This document shows, piece by piece, positions 8,807-16,791 of a stretch of 64,000 nucleotides of DNA. This DNA is from Kitasatospora atroaurantiaca (GTDB lineage Bacteria > Actinomycetota > Actinomycetes > Streptomycetales > Streptomycetaceae). The DNA lies in assembly GCF_007828955.1 (NCBI RefSeq), contig NZ_VIVR01000001.1:372001-436000 (forward strand), written 5' to 3'. Made by a program: the position numbers and the translations under genes. Numbering within the stretch: position 1 is the first letter of the stretch; each line of letters opens with the position of its first letter. A model generated the notes under the pieces. That model was given only the letters and a program-made list of their open reading frames with translations. It was not told the origin of the DNA and did no database searches.

Positions 8807-9862
8807 ATGGAGATTCTGCTCACCGGCGGTGCCGGGTTCATCGGGTCGGCCGTGGCGGCCCGGCTGGTCGCCGCCGGACACCGGGTTCGGGTGCTGGACG
8901 CGCTGCTCCCTGCGGTGCACCCGGCCGGTCGGGCACCGGTGCTGCCGGACGGGGTGGAGTTCCACCGGGGTGACGTACGGGACCGGCAGGTGGTGGAGCG
9001 GGCGCTGCGCGGGGTGGACGCGGTGTGCCACCAGGCGGCGATGGTGGGGCTGGGCCTGGACCTCGACGACGCGCCCGACTACGTGGGCTGCAACGACCTC
9101 GGTACGGCGGTGCTGCTGGCCGCGATGGCACGTTCGGACGTACGGGAGCTGGTGCTGGCCGGGTCGATGGTGGTCTACGGCGAGGGGCGCTACCGGTGCG
9201 CGGAGCACGGGGACGTCTCGCCGGGGCCTCGGCGGCCCGCCGACCTGGACGCCGGGCGCTTCGAGCCGCCCTGCCCGCGCTGCGGCGCCCCGCTCGCTCC
9301 GGGGCTGGTGTCCGAGGACGCGCCGGCCGACCCGCGCAACGTGTACGCGGCGACCAAGCTGGCCCAGGAGCACCTGGCCGCCGCCTGGGCCAGAGCATGC
9401 GGCGGCCGGGTACTGACGCTCCGTTACCACAACGTCTACGGGCCGGGGATGCCGCGCGACACTCCGTACGCGGGGGTCGCGTCCCTGTTCCGTTCGGCGC
9501 TGGCCCGCGGCGAGTCGCCGAGGGTCTTCGAGGACGGCGGGCAGCGGCGCGACTTCGTCCACGTCTCCGACGTGGCCTCGGCCAACCTGGCCGCGCTGGC
9601 CGCGGTGTCCGCCCGCCCGCCGGGGAGCGCGCGGGCGTACAACGTCGGCAGCGGGGATGTGCACACCGTGGGTGAGATGGCCGCGGCCCTGGCGGCGGCG
9701 TACGGCGGACCGGAACCGGTGGTCACGGGCGAGTACCGGCTGGGTGATGTCCGGCACATCACGGCCGACTCGGCCCGGCTGCGGGCCGAGCTGGGCTGGT
9801 GCCCGCGGGTCGAATTCGCCGACGGTATGGCGGAGTTCGCTGCCGCGCCGCTGCGGACCTGA
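8807..9862 (+). CDS. NAD-dependent sugar-nucleotide epimerase/dehydratase with zinc-ribbon insertion
   Basis: A 351-residue extended short-chain dehydrogenase. It shows the Rossmann motif GGAGFIG (residues 7-13), a DVRD acidic strand, the catalytic serine region AGSMVVYGEG and the YAATK Tyr-Lys pair, then the NVYGPGMPRDTPYAGVA substrate loop. Between catalytic Ser and Tyr is an unusual insertion containing CAEH and, about 26 residues later, CPRCG: four potential zinc ligands. A similar insertion is known in dTDP-rhamnose 4-epimerase-like actinobacterial proteins, so a nucleotide-activated deoxyhexose is the likely substrate (inference). The gene is monocistronic here. Similar epimerases often accompany GT2/DUF2064, methyltransferase and molybdopterin genes like those found at 34-42 kb. 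Confidence 0.9.
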   Translation: MEILLTGGAGFIGSAVAARLVAAGHRVRVLDALLPAVHPAGRAPVLPDGVEFHRGDVRDRQVVERALRGVDAVCHQAAMVGLGLDLDDAPDYVGCNDLGTAVLLAAMARSDVRELVLAGSMVVYGEGRYRCAEHGDVSPGPRRPADLDAGRFEPPCPRCGAPLAPGLVSEDAPADPRNVYAATKLAQEHLAAAWARACGGRVLTLRYHNVYGPGMPRDTPYAGVASLFRSALARGESPRVFEDGGQRRDFVHVSDVASANLAALAAVSARPPGSARAYNVGSGDVHTVGEMAAALAAAYGGPEPVVTGEYRLGDVRHITADSARLRAELGWCPRVEFADGMAEFAAAPLRT

Positions 9863-10093
9863 GCCGTTTGGCTTCGACCTCGACGAGCTCCGCGCGCGGG
9901 CGGAGCGGTCGCTCGATCAGGTGTGACCCAGGGCCTGTCCAACCATGCCAGCCGGTGGGCGAATTGTCGGCAGATCCTGGTGACGGATACTCAGTTCCTG
10001 GCTGCAGTACGGTCGTTTGTCGTGGCTGAGCTGTGAGTCCGGCGGGTTGGGGGCGGTGGCGCGTGTCCGGCGGGAGCCTGGTAGGCATGGAGC

Positions 10094-10699
10094 GTGCGAT
10101 TCGACGCAGTCCCGATGCCGCCGACCGTCGAGGTCAGGCCCCGCGACACCCGCGGCTATCCCGTCCCTGCCATCACCCCGTGGGAGGGTGACCAGCCGCA
10201 GTTCGCCCTCACCGATTACGGGCGCAGTGCCGACTGCGCGCGGATGCGGCTGTGCTCCGTCTGCAACACGGTGATGCCACGGGGCTCGGTGTGGCGCGTG
10301 GTGGGTGCCGCGGAGACTGCTGCGATCGGCGAGGCGCTGGCCGCCGGGCGGCCCTACCGCAATCTGGCGCCGACCCTTGAGGGGCCGGGGCACCGGGCGT
10401 GCATGCTGTACGCCTCGATGGTGTGCCCCTATCTGGCCCGCCCGAACGCGCGGCGCGGACTGTCCGCTGACCAACCGGACGACATGACGGCGCACGTCGT
10501 CCGGGGCGCCGTCCGCGGCGTGATGGGCGCGGTGGTGGGGTTCGGCGACTACGAGTACGCGGTCACCGAGACCCAGGTCCTGTTCCGCTTTCTCGATGTG
10601 GTCGAGTTCCTGCCGCACGACACCGCCGACGCGCACCTCGAGGAGCTGCGGGCCGAACTCGCCCGGCTGGACCGGGAGCCGCCGCGGCCGACGGGCTGA
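10094..10699 (+). CDS. Hypothetical protein with N-terminal Cys-rich motif
   Basis: A 201-residue protein that I cannot assign to a named family. Near residues 48-58 it has CARMRLCSVCNTVM, and later GHRACMLYASMVCPYLARPNARRG; these cysteines and a histidine could bind zinc or an Fe-S centre. The remainder has no signal peptide or membrane span and ends with an acidic helix (HLEELRAELARLDRE). The GTG at 10094 is accepted as the start, with an in-frame ATG nine codons later as alternative. It faces a convergent lipoprotein gene. The 230 bases upstream show no gene. Confidence 0.72.
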   Translation: MRFDAVPMPPTVEVRPRDTRGYPVPAITPWEGDQPQFALTDYGRSADCARMRLCSVCNTVMPRGSVWRVVGAAETAAIGEALAAGRPYRNLAPTLEGPGHRACMLYASMVCPYLARPNARRGLSADQPDDMTAHVVRGAVRGVMGAVVGFGDYEYAVTETQVLFRFLDVVEFLPHDTADAHLEELRAELARLDREPPRPTG

Positions 10700-10729
10700 G
10701 CGGCTCTCGGGCGGTCCCGTCGTCCAGGG

Positions 10730-11761
10730 TCAACCGCGGTAGGCGGGCAGGCCGGGGTAGGTGGAGACCATGGTCGGGGCGGCGGAGCCGTCGGCCGGGA
10801 GGGTGGCTATGCCGTCGGGGGTCCGGACGGCGAGGGTGGTGCCGTCGGGGGACCAGGCGGGCTCGGTGTAGTCGGTGGTGGCGTTGGGGGTGAGGTCCTT
10901 GGCGGTCCGGCCCTCGAGGAGGTTCTCCTCGAAGATGTGGTCGTGGCCGCCGACGGAGCGGACGAAGACAATCTCCTGCGCGTTCGGGGCCAGCGCGGGC
11001 TGGGATCCCTGAGTGATCACACTGCCCTGCTGACGCAGGTAGTCGTCGCGGATGTAGACGTCGCCGGTGGTGGTGTTGGCGTAGACGGCGGTGCCGTGGG
11101 ACCCGCGGCTGTTCGGCCAGGTGTTGCCGGTCTGCGGCAGCTCGGGCACGTTGTCGCCGGCTTCGGTCCCCAGCCTCAGCGTCTGCGGCGTGCCGTTGAC
11201 GTCCGTGGCGGACACGCCTGCCAGGCGGGAGGTGCCGCCCTGCGCGACGGCGAAGAAGATGTTGTTCTTCGTGGTCGGGACGTTCTCGTCCGCTGCCATC
11301 ACCTGCCAGGTGGGGTGCGACCATGTCTGTCCGCCGGGGTTCTTGGCCACGACAACGCGGCCGCTGCCGTCGGGGTTGGAGACGACGAGGTCGCCGGAAC
11401 CGTTGATGAACACGGCCTTGCTGCCGTTCGGGGACCAGGCGAGGTCCCTGACGATGGTGCCGAAGTCCACCGAGGTACCGTTCATCAGCACGTGGTTGGT
11501 GCCGTTGCTGATGGTCAGCTTGCTGTTCGCCGTACCGTTCACAGCCGGCTTGGTGGCGGTGGGAGAGGCCGAGGCGCGGGTGGCCCCGGAGGGGGTCGCG
11601 GAGGCGCGGTTGGCCGAGGCGGGAGCACTGCCCGCCGGGGCGGCGCCGGTGTCGGTGCTGTCCGTCGGACCGCATCCGGTCAGCAGGAGGGCGCCGCCCG
11701 TGGTGATGGCGGCGGTGAGGGCGACGGCGGCTGCCGTCGTGCGGCGAGTGCGAGCGGACAT
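10730..11761 (-). CDS. TolB-like beta-propeller lipoprotein
   Basis: A 343-residue exported lipoprotein. The N-terminus MSARTRRTTAAAVALTAAI leads to lipobox LTGC (Cys about residue 30), then a Thr/Ala/Ser-rich linker to about residue 70. The globular part contains repeated propeller blades with the WD40/TolB-like signature: DLAWSPNGSKAVFINGSGDL, DVNGTPQTLRLG and PAWSPDGTTLAVRTPDGIA. No enzymatic residues are evident, so a binding or scaffolding role at the outer membrane face is likely. It is monocistronic and convergent with the hypothetical gene at 10094-10699. Confidence 0.82.
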   Translation of the reverse strand: MSARTRRTTAAAVALTAAITTGGALLLTGCGPTDSTDTGAAPAGSAPASANRASATPSGATRASASPTATKPAVNGTANSKLTISNGTNHVLMNGTSVDFGTIVRDLAWSPNGSKAVFINGSGDLVVSNPDGSGRVVVAKNPGGQTWSHPTWQVMAADENVPTTKNNIFFAVAQGGTSRLAGVSATDVNGTPQTLRLGTEAGDNVPELPQTGNTWPNSRGSHGTAVYANTTTGDVYIRDDYLRQQGSVITQGSQPALAPNAQEIVFVRSVGGHDHIFEENLLEGRTAKDLTPNATTDYTEPAWSPDGTTLAVRTPDGIATLPADGSAAPTMVSTYPGLPAYRG

Positions 11762-12276
11762 GACTGGTTCCCCCCGGAACGGTGAAGATGCGTGCTTCGT
11801 GAATCGCGCCGGCCGCCCTCGCCTGCCGACGGCCCGAGTTCACCTGTTCGACCGGTTGCTGATACGCGCGATGAGAGAAGACTGGCAGCACCAGATCCGG
11901 GATCTGTACGCCAACCGTCACAGCCGTGCAACACGTCTGCCGAACCGCCCCTGGTGAGCGGATCTGCCTTCCTGGAAGGAAAACTGACGCTCCATCTGAG
12001 GATTGTCGAGGAGACGAAGTACTCGGCGCGCTACACAACGAGTCCAGCCCCATCGGGGCGTGTCGGGCGGCCTCAGTCGTGTTCGACTCCATACAACCTA
12101 TGCAGGCCCGCCGGCACCTGACGCAGGAGCGCACGGCTCGATCTCATGCCACGCAGGCGGTCCCCCGAGCTGCCAGTCGAGTGGGTCCTGTGAGTGATGG
12201 AGTGATCGTCGGGCCGCGTTCACGAAAGCGAGTTGGGCAGCGGCGAGGAGCGAGACGATCTCCTGCAGATCCTCCC
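11762..12276. other. Gene-free stretch upstream of lipoprotein gene
   Basis: About 515 bases with only short overlapping open frames lacking ribosome-binding sites and codon bias. It should contain the promoter of the lipoprotein gene near 11762-11850; otherwise I see nothing recognisable until the HAD remnant. Confidence 0.5.
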
Positions 12277-12414
12277 GTGTCTTCCGCTGCCCGCTCGGCC
12301 GGGATGGACGTCTACGGCTACACCGCCCTCACCGACCCCGCCAAGCTCAAGGCTGCCGGCGCCACCGGGTTGATCGCCCGACTGCCTGACGTACTAGCAC
12401 TTCTGGCGCTCTGA
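12277..12414 (+). pseudogene. C-terminal remnant of a HAD-family hydrolase
   Basis: In-frame translation gives SSAARSAGMDVYGYTALTDP followed by AKLKAAGATGLIARLPDVLALL and a stop at 12412-12414. This matches the C-terminal end of HAD-superfamily phosphatases of the beta-phosphoglucomutase type, where AAGMxVYGYT and AGATxxFxxMxxLPALL close the Rossmann core. The catalytic DxD nucleophile region and the cap domain are absent upstream, so only about 45 residues survive. Confidence 0.6.
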
Positions 12415-12416
12415 GC

Positions 12417-12446
12417 TTGAGGTTGAGGTTGAGGTTGAGGTTGAAG
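12417..12446 (+). repeat. Hexamer microsatellite TTGAGG x4 plus one variant
   Basis: TTGAGG occurs four times perfectly (12417-12440), followed by TTGAAG. It starts right after the stop codon of the HAD remnant. It may be replication slippage; no function can be inferred. Confidence 0.85.
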
Positions 12447-12630
12447 GAACTGGTGCCGCATCAGAATAGGTTCGTCCTGGCGAGAGCTGGTTGTGGTACT
12501 TTCTGCGTCGCCAGGTGCTGCTGCGAACCGAGGAGGTGAGACCGATCAACGCTGTAACAGGTCGGGGCTCCCTCCCTTGTATGGGCTAGGGAGTGCCCGC
12601 AGAAGGCATCCCGAAAGGCTTGAAACGCAC

Positions 12631-13374
12631 ATGCGGTTCACCTCCCGGACGTCGTCCGACGGCGTCACCGAACAGCTCTTCACCCTCCCCTTCACCTTCG
12701 GTGAGATCCCCGGCGTGCTGTGGACGCCGGACGGCACCGCCGGTACCCGCCCCCTGATCCTGATGGGACACGGCGGCGGCCAGCACAAGAAGGCCCCCGG
12801 CATCGAGGCGCGTGCCCGCCGCTTCGCGGCCGAGTGCGGTTTCGCGGTGGCGGCCGTCGACGCACCCGCCCATGGCGACCGGCCGCGAACCGAGGAACAC
12901 AACCGGCTCATCGGCGAGATGCGGAACCGCATGCAGACCGGCGGGGACGTGGCTCCGGTGCTCGCCGAAGTCCACACCCTCATCGCCGACCAGAGCGTCC
13001 CGGAATGGCGGGCGGTCTTGGACGCGGTCCAGGAACTCGACCACGTCGGCGCCGGCCCGGTGGGCTACTGGGGGATGTCGTTGGGCTGCGGGCTCGGCGT
13101 TCCGTTCGTCGCCGCCGAGCCCCGCGTCCGCGCGGCGGTGCTGGGCCTGAACGGGGCGGAGACCTCGGCCGAGGCCGCCGCGCGGATCACCGTCCCGGTG
13201 GAGTTCCTGGTGCAGTGGGACGACGAGCGGGTGCCGCGGGCGGCGAGTCTGGCACTGTTCGACGCCTTCGCGTCGGCGGAGAAGACGCTGCACGCCAACC
13301 CCGGCAAGCACGGGGAGATCCCGATGTTCGAACTGGACAGCTCACTGCGGTTCTTCACCCGACACCTGAGCTGA
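12631..13374 (+). CDS. Alpha/beta hydrolase (dienelactone-hydrolase-like)
   Basis: A 247-residue cytoplasmic hydrolase. The ATG at 12631 was chosen over the upstream frame because homology-like sequence starts with MRFTSRTSSDGVTEQLFTLP; a weak GAAAGG lies about 15 bases upstream. It has the oxyanion stretch LILMGHGGGQHKK, the nucleophile elbow YWGMSLGCG (G-x-S-x-G), an acid in VQWDDERVP and the histidine in PGKHGEIPM. The natural ester substrate is unknown. A strong terminator follows immediately, and the first recombinase element is inserted just beyond it. Confidence 0.82.
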   Translation: MRFTSRTSSDGVTEQLFTLPFTFGEIPGVLWTPDGTAGTRPLILMGHGGGQHKKAPGIEARARRFAAECGFAVAAVDAPAHGDRPRTEEHNRLIGEMRNRMQTGGDVAPVLAEVHTLIADQSVPEWRAVLDAVQELDHVGAGPVGYWGMSLGCGLGVPFVAAEPRVRAAVLGLNGAETSAEAAARITVPVEFLVQWDDERVPRAASLALFDAFASAEKTLHANPGKHGEIPMFELDSSLRFFTRHLS

Positions 13375-13392
13375 TACACCTGTCGCCCGCGA

Positions 13393-13425
13393 CGCGCTGA
13401 TCGGGTTCCACGCCCGATCAGCGCG
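13393..13425 (+). terminator. Rho-independent-type hairpin after the hydrolase gene
   Basis: The 13-bp arms CGCGCTGATCGGG (13393-13405) and CCCGATCAGCGCG (13413-13425) are perfectly complementary with a 7-nt loop, 18 bases past the stop codon. No U-tract is present, as is common for streptomycete terminators. It ends 11 bases before the left end of element copy 1. Confidence 0.75.
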
Positions 13426-13608
13426 TTCAGCGCACATGTGCGACATCCCGCGAGTTCTCCTGAGGCCTGCTGAGTGCCCGAGGCCGTGGCCAGGGGCTTC
13501 TTCCTCCTTCGAGTGCTCCGCCGGCCTGTGACGTAACCTCAGGATTCCTGAAGCGTTCTCAACTCATCCGACCGATCTGCGGTCCGGTCGAAGGCGAGGA
13601 GGCGCGAG

Positions 13609-14688
13609 TTGGCGGCGCTGGCGGTGGTGCGGGACCTGCGCGAGTACCGGGATCCGGTCTCGGCGGAGGAGCTTGAGCAGTTCGAGACCGACGTGCTGGC
13701 CGGGTTCGTCTTGGCCCGGGCCTCGGCCGGGCTGACGGACGGCACGATTCGCGGCGACGTCGGGCACCTGGAGCAGATGCGGACGTGGTTCGGCCGTCCG
13801 CTGTGGGACATGGAGCCGACCGACGCGGACGCGTACTTCGGGCGGGTCCTGCGGGGCTCGCCCAGTGGTACCCGGCTGGCCCGCTCCCAGGCGCTGACCA
13901 CGTACTTCATGTTCCTGGAGCTTCGGCACAAGGTCGAGATCCATCAGATGACCGGGCGCGTGGTCGAGTGCCCGATCGACGAGATGAACCGTCCGCGCGG
14001 CTCCAAGGACGCTCAACTGCGGATCCCGCCCACCGAGCCGGAGGTCGGTCAGCTATTCACGGGCTGGGGCGGTGAGCTCGCGACCTGCCGCAAGTTTGCT
14101 CCGACAGCCCGCAACTACACCGCCGCGAAGCTGATGTCGCAGGTCGGGTTGCGGGTGAACGAGGCGTGCAAGCTCGACCTGGACGACATCAAGTGGAACC
14201 TGGGCCGGTTCGGCAAGCTCCATGTCCGCCACGGCAAGGGCGCTCGTGGCTCGGGGCCACGTGAGCGAATGGTGCCGCTGATCAACGGCGCGGACCGGAC
14301 GCTGCGGTGGTTCATCGAGGATGTGTGGGGCCAGTTCGACGACGACCACACCCGCCCCGGCGCCCCGCTGTTCCCGAGCGAGCGCAAGAACACCGACGGC
14401 TCCGCGCGCCGGGTCGGCGATGACGCCCTGCGTGATGGTCTGGCAGCGGCCGTCGAGGCCCATCTGCCGCTCTGGACAGAGAAGTTGACTCCCCACGTCC
14501 TGCGGCACTTCTGCGCGTCGGAGCTCTATCAGGGCGGCCTGGACCTCATCGCAATTCAGGAGGTTTTGGGACATTCATGGATCGCCACGACGATGCGATA
14601 CATCCACGTCCAGCAGACCCGGGTCGAAGACGCCTGGATCACCGGGCAACAGCGGGCCGCGAAGCGACTGGAAGGACTCCTGGGATGA
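13609..14688 (+). CDS. Tyrosine recombinase (phage-integrase family), element copy 1
   Basis: A 359-residue recombinase starting at TTG 13609 with GAGGAGG six bases upstream. Residues 1-110 form an N-terminal SAM-like core-binding domain (LEQFETDVLAGFVLARASAG, GDVGHLEQMRTWFGRPLWDM). The catalytic domain carries every expected residue: Arg182 (GLRVNE), Lys210 (RHGKGARG), His296 and Arg299 (PHVLRHFCAS), His322 (LGHSWIATT) and the nucleophile Tyr331 (MRYIHV). It should therefore be active in strand exchange. The next gene overlaps by ATGA, indicating translational coupling. The identical gene is present at 26867-27946 on the other strand. Confidence 0.95.
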   Translation: MAALAVVRDLREYRDPVSAEELEQFETDVLAGFVLARASAGLTDGTIRGDVGHLEQMRTWFGRPLWDMEPTDADAYFGRVLRGSPSGTRLARSQALTTYFMFLELRHKVEIHQMTGRVVECPIDEMNRPRGSKDAQLRIPPTEPEVGQLFTGWGGELATCRKFAPTARNYTAAKLMSQVGLRVNEACKLDLDDIKWNLGRFGKLHVRHGKGARGSGPRERMVPLINGADRTLRWFIEDVWGQFDDDHTRPGAPLFPSERKNTDGSARRVGDDALRDGLAAAVEAHLPLWTEKLTPHVLRHFCASELYQGGLDLIAIQEVLGHSWIATTMRYIHVQQTRVEDAWITGQQRAAKRLEGLLG

Positions 14689-15014
14689 AGTGGAACCTAC
14701 GGCTGACCGCCGCGAACAAGGGCGTCTGGAAGGCATCTGAGCTCCAGCGGAGCCTGGCAGAGCACGGCCTGGTGATCTCGGCCGGGAAGATGTCCGGGCT
14801 GTGGTCCGGGCAGCCGGTCTCCCTGAAGCTGGAGGACCTCGATGTCATCTGCGTCGTTCTCGACTGCGAAATCGGGGACCTGCTGATCCCCGAACCAGCG
14901 AAGGTCCAATCCCCCGGGCAGCAGGAGACGGCTCGAGCGGCGGTCGGAGCCAGCACCACCGCCCCGACAGTGGTGCCCAAGCGCCGCGACGGCCGTTCCC
15001 TCCCGCCGGTCTGA
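14685..15014 (+). CDS. Small XRE/HTH-like regulator of the element, copy 1
   Basis: A 109-residue protein whose ATG overlaps the recombinase stop (ATGA at 14685-14688). The N-terminal 70 residues look like a Cro/CI-type HTH: LTAANKGVWKASELQRSLAE, GLVISAGKMSGLWSGQPVSL and LEDLDVICVVLDCEIGDLLI, the last being a typical XRE tail. A disordered Ser/Thr/Pro-rich tail follows. Its position between two recombinase genes suggests it controls or assists recombination, for example as an excision or directionality factor (inference). Confidence 0.8.
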   Translation: MKWNLRLTAANKGVWKASELQRSLAEHGLVISAGKMSGLWSGQPVSLKLEDLDVICVVLDCEIGDLLIPEPAKVQSPGQQETARAAVGASTTAPTVVPKRRDGRSLPPV

Positions 15015-15030
15015 CGCCGGCATCGCCGCG

Positions 15031-16605
15031 GTGGGCAAGATCAGCGATGACAAGCCGGCAGCCTCCTGCGCGGGCTGCTTCGCTTGGGGACAACTGCCCG
15101 GCCGGTACTGCCGAGGTTGCTACACCTACGGCCAACAGCATGCCGTCGGACGGTGCTCGGGTTGCCGACGCGAGGTTCCCGTTGACGACAAGCACGGCTA
15201 CTGCCGCCTCTGCCGGGCTCAGGCGACCTGGGCGATCAAGGCCAGCGGCAAGGCATCGGTGTTGGAGCCGTACCTACGTCAGGTGACCTGCCAGCAGCTG
15301 TTCTTCGCGAACCTGCAGCGGCCCCGAAGCGGCGGCCCGCCAGTCGGCAAGCAAGGGCGTCGCGTTCCGAAGCGGTCACCAGCACCTGCCTGGCCAGGCA
15401 CGCTGGCGGACTGGATCCAACCGCCGTTGTTCGCCGCCGCACGGGACTACCGCAAGTTCGACCGGAAACAGCACGCTGACCTGGCCAATCCATGGCTGGT
15501 TCGAGGTCGGCGGGCAGCTCGCGCGCTGAGCGAGGCGCGCGGGTGGAGCCGCTGGATCACCAGTGACGTCGACCGGGCTCTGGTCATCGTGCTGTCCGGT
15601 CATACAGAGGCCGAGCCGATCCGGTACTCCGAGCTCTTCCCGGCCCTGCGAATCCGGGGGCTCCCGGTAGGTCGGACCGCCGAAGTCCTTGACCAGCTGG
15701 GCCTGTTCACCGACGATCGCGCTCCCGCAGTCGACCGGTGGCTGGAACGCAAGCTCGACGCAGTCGCCCAGGGCATCCGCAGCGAGGTCGAAGCCTGGGC
15801 CCGCACCCTGCTCGACGGCGGGCAACGGTCCGAGCCTCGCGCGCGACAGACAGCATGGGCCTACCTCAACGAGGTCCAGCCGGTGCTGCTGGAGTGGTCC
15901 AGCCGCTACGACCATCTGCGGGAGGTCACGCGCGAGGACGTCATCGCGGCCCGGGACGCCGTCAGCGGCAAGCAGCGGGAGAGCCGGCTCGTCGCACTGC
16001 GGTCACTGTTCCGTCACGCGAAGAAGAACGGCCAGGTCTTCCGCAACCCCACCCTGCGGATCCGCGTCCCACGGCAGGCCGGCGGCGTCATCCAATCCCT
16101 CGGGCAGCCGGACATCGACGAGGCGATCGCCGCCGCCACCAGCCCGGACATCCGGCTCATCATGGCCCTGGCCGCCGTCCACGCGGCACGACCGAGGACG
16201 ATCCGCACGATGCAACTGGATGACGTCGACCTCGGCAACCGGCGCATCACCGTGGGCGGGCACGTCCGCCCACTCGACGACCTCACCCACCGCGCTGTCC
16301 TGGACTGGCTCGACCACCGCCGCAACCGCTGGCCGAACACTGCCAACCCCCACCTGCTGATCACCCAGAAGACAGCCGTCGAACTCGGGCCGGCGGGCAA
16401 GCTCTGGACCACCCGGGCCACCCGCAACCTCACCGCCACCCTGGAACGGCTCCGCGTCGACCGCCAGCTCGAAGAGGCCCTCACTCACGGACCCGACCCG
16501 CTCCACCTCTCCCTCGTCTTCGGCATCGACGAGAAGACCGCCATCCGCTACGCGGACTCGGCCCGGCGCCTCCTGGAAACAGTGCCGAGTCGTGGAACTC
16601 CGTGA
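15031..16605 (+). CDS. CxxC-rich, degenerate tyrosine-recombinase-like protein, copy 1
   Basis: A 524-residue protein starting at GTG 15031, 16 bases after the HTH gene. The N-terminus has four CxxC pairs at residues 13/16, 27/30, 42/45 and 58/61, fitting two zinc ribbons. The C-terminal 200 residues resemble an integrase catalytic fold (ALAAVHAARPRTIRTMQLDD with the box I Arg at 387; HLSLVFGIDEKTAIRYADSA near the end). The HxxR and LGH boxes are not recognisable, so it is probably not an active strand-exchange enzyme on its own. A DNA-binding partner of the first recombinase is my preferred role, as in multi-recombinase transposons such as Tn554 or RIT elements. Confidence 0.8.
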   Translation: MGKISDDKPAASCAGCFAWGQLPGRYCRGCYTYGQQHAVGRCSGCRREVPVDDKHGYCRLCRAQATWAIKASGKASVLEPYLRQVTCQQLFFANLQRPRSGGPPVGKQGRRVPKRSPAPAWPGTLADWIQPPLFAAARDYRKFDRKQHADLANPWLVRGRRAARALSEARGWSRWITSDVDRALVIVLSGHTEAEPIRYSELFPALRIRGLPVGRTAEVLDQLGLFTDDRAPAVDRWLERKLDAVAQGIRSEVEAWARTLLDGGQRSEPRARQTAWAYLNEVQPVLLEWSSRYDHLREVTREDVIAARDAVSGKQRESRLVALRSLFRHAKKNGQVFRNPTLRIRVPRQAGGVIQSLGQPDIDEAIAAATSPDIRLIMALAAVHAARPRTIRTMQLDDVDLGNRRITVGGHVRPLDDLTHRAVLDWLDHRRNRWPNTANPHLLITQKTAVELGPAGKLWTTRATRNLTATLERLRVDRQLEEALTHGPDPLHLSLVFGIDEKTAIRYADSARRLLETVPSRGTP

Positions 16606-16617
16606 CAGCATCGCTGG

Positions 16618-16791
16618 ATGATCAACGCTGAGGACCTGGTCGGCAGACGCCTGCTTGACCAGCACCTGGGGCCCGTCGAAGAGCATCTCCCGAGGTGGGC
16701 GCGTGAATCCATCGCCCTGGGTTCACAGCGAGCCCACCTGGAGAAAACCCCTGTTCATGTCCCACACCGTGCGAGATGCTGCCGGACATGA
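16618..16791 (+). CDS. 57-residue ORF coupled to the immunity-like gene, copy 1
   Basis: ATG 16618 opens a 57-codon frame (MINAEDLVGRRLLDQHLGPV at its start) ending in TGA at 16789-16791. It begins 12 bases after the upstream stop codon, and its TGA overlaps the ATG at 16788 of the next gene as ATGA. That coupling is the main reason to accept it. The N-terminal half is a plausible amphipathic helix; the last 20 residues are basic and Cys-rich. It matches no family that I know. Confidence 0.42.
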   Translation: MINAEDLVGRRLLDQHLGPVEEHLPRWARESIALGSQRAHLEKTPVHVPHRARCCRT

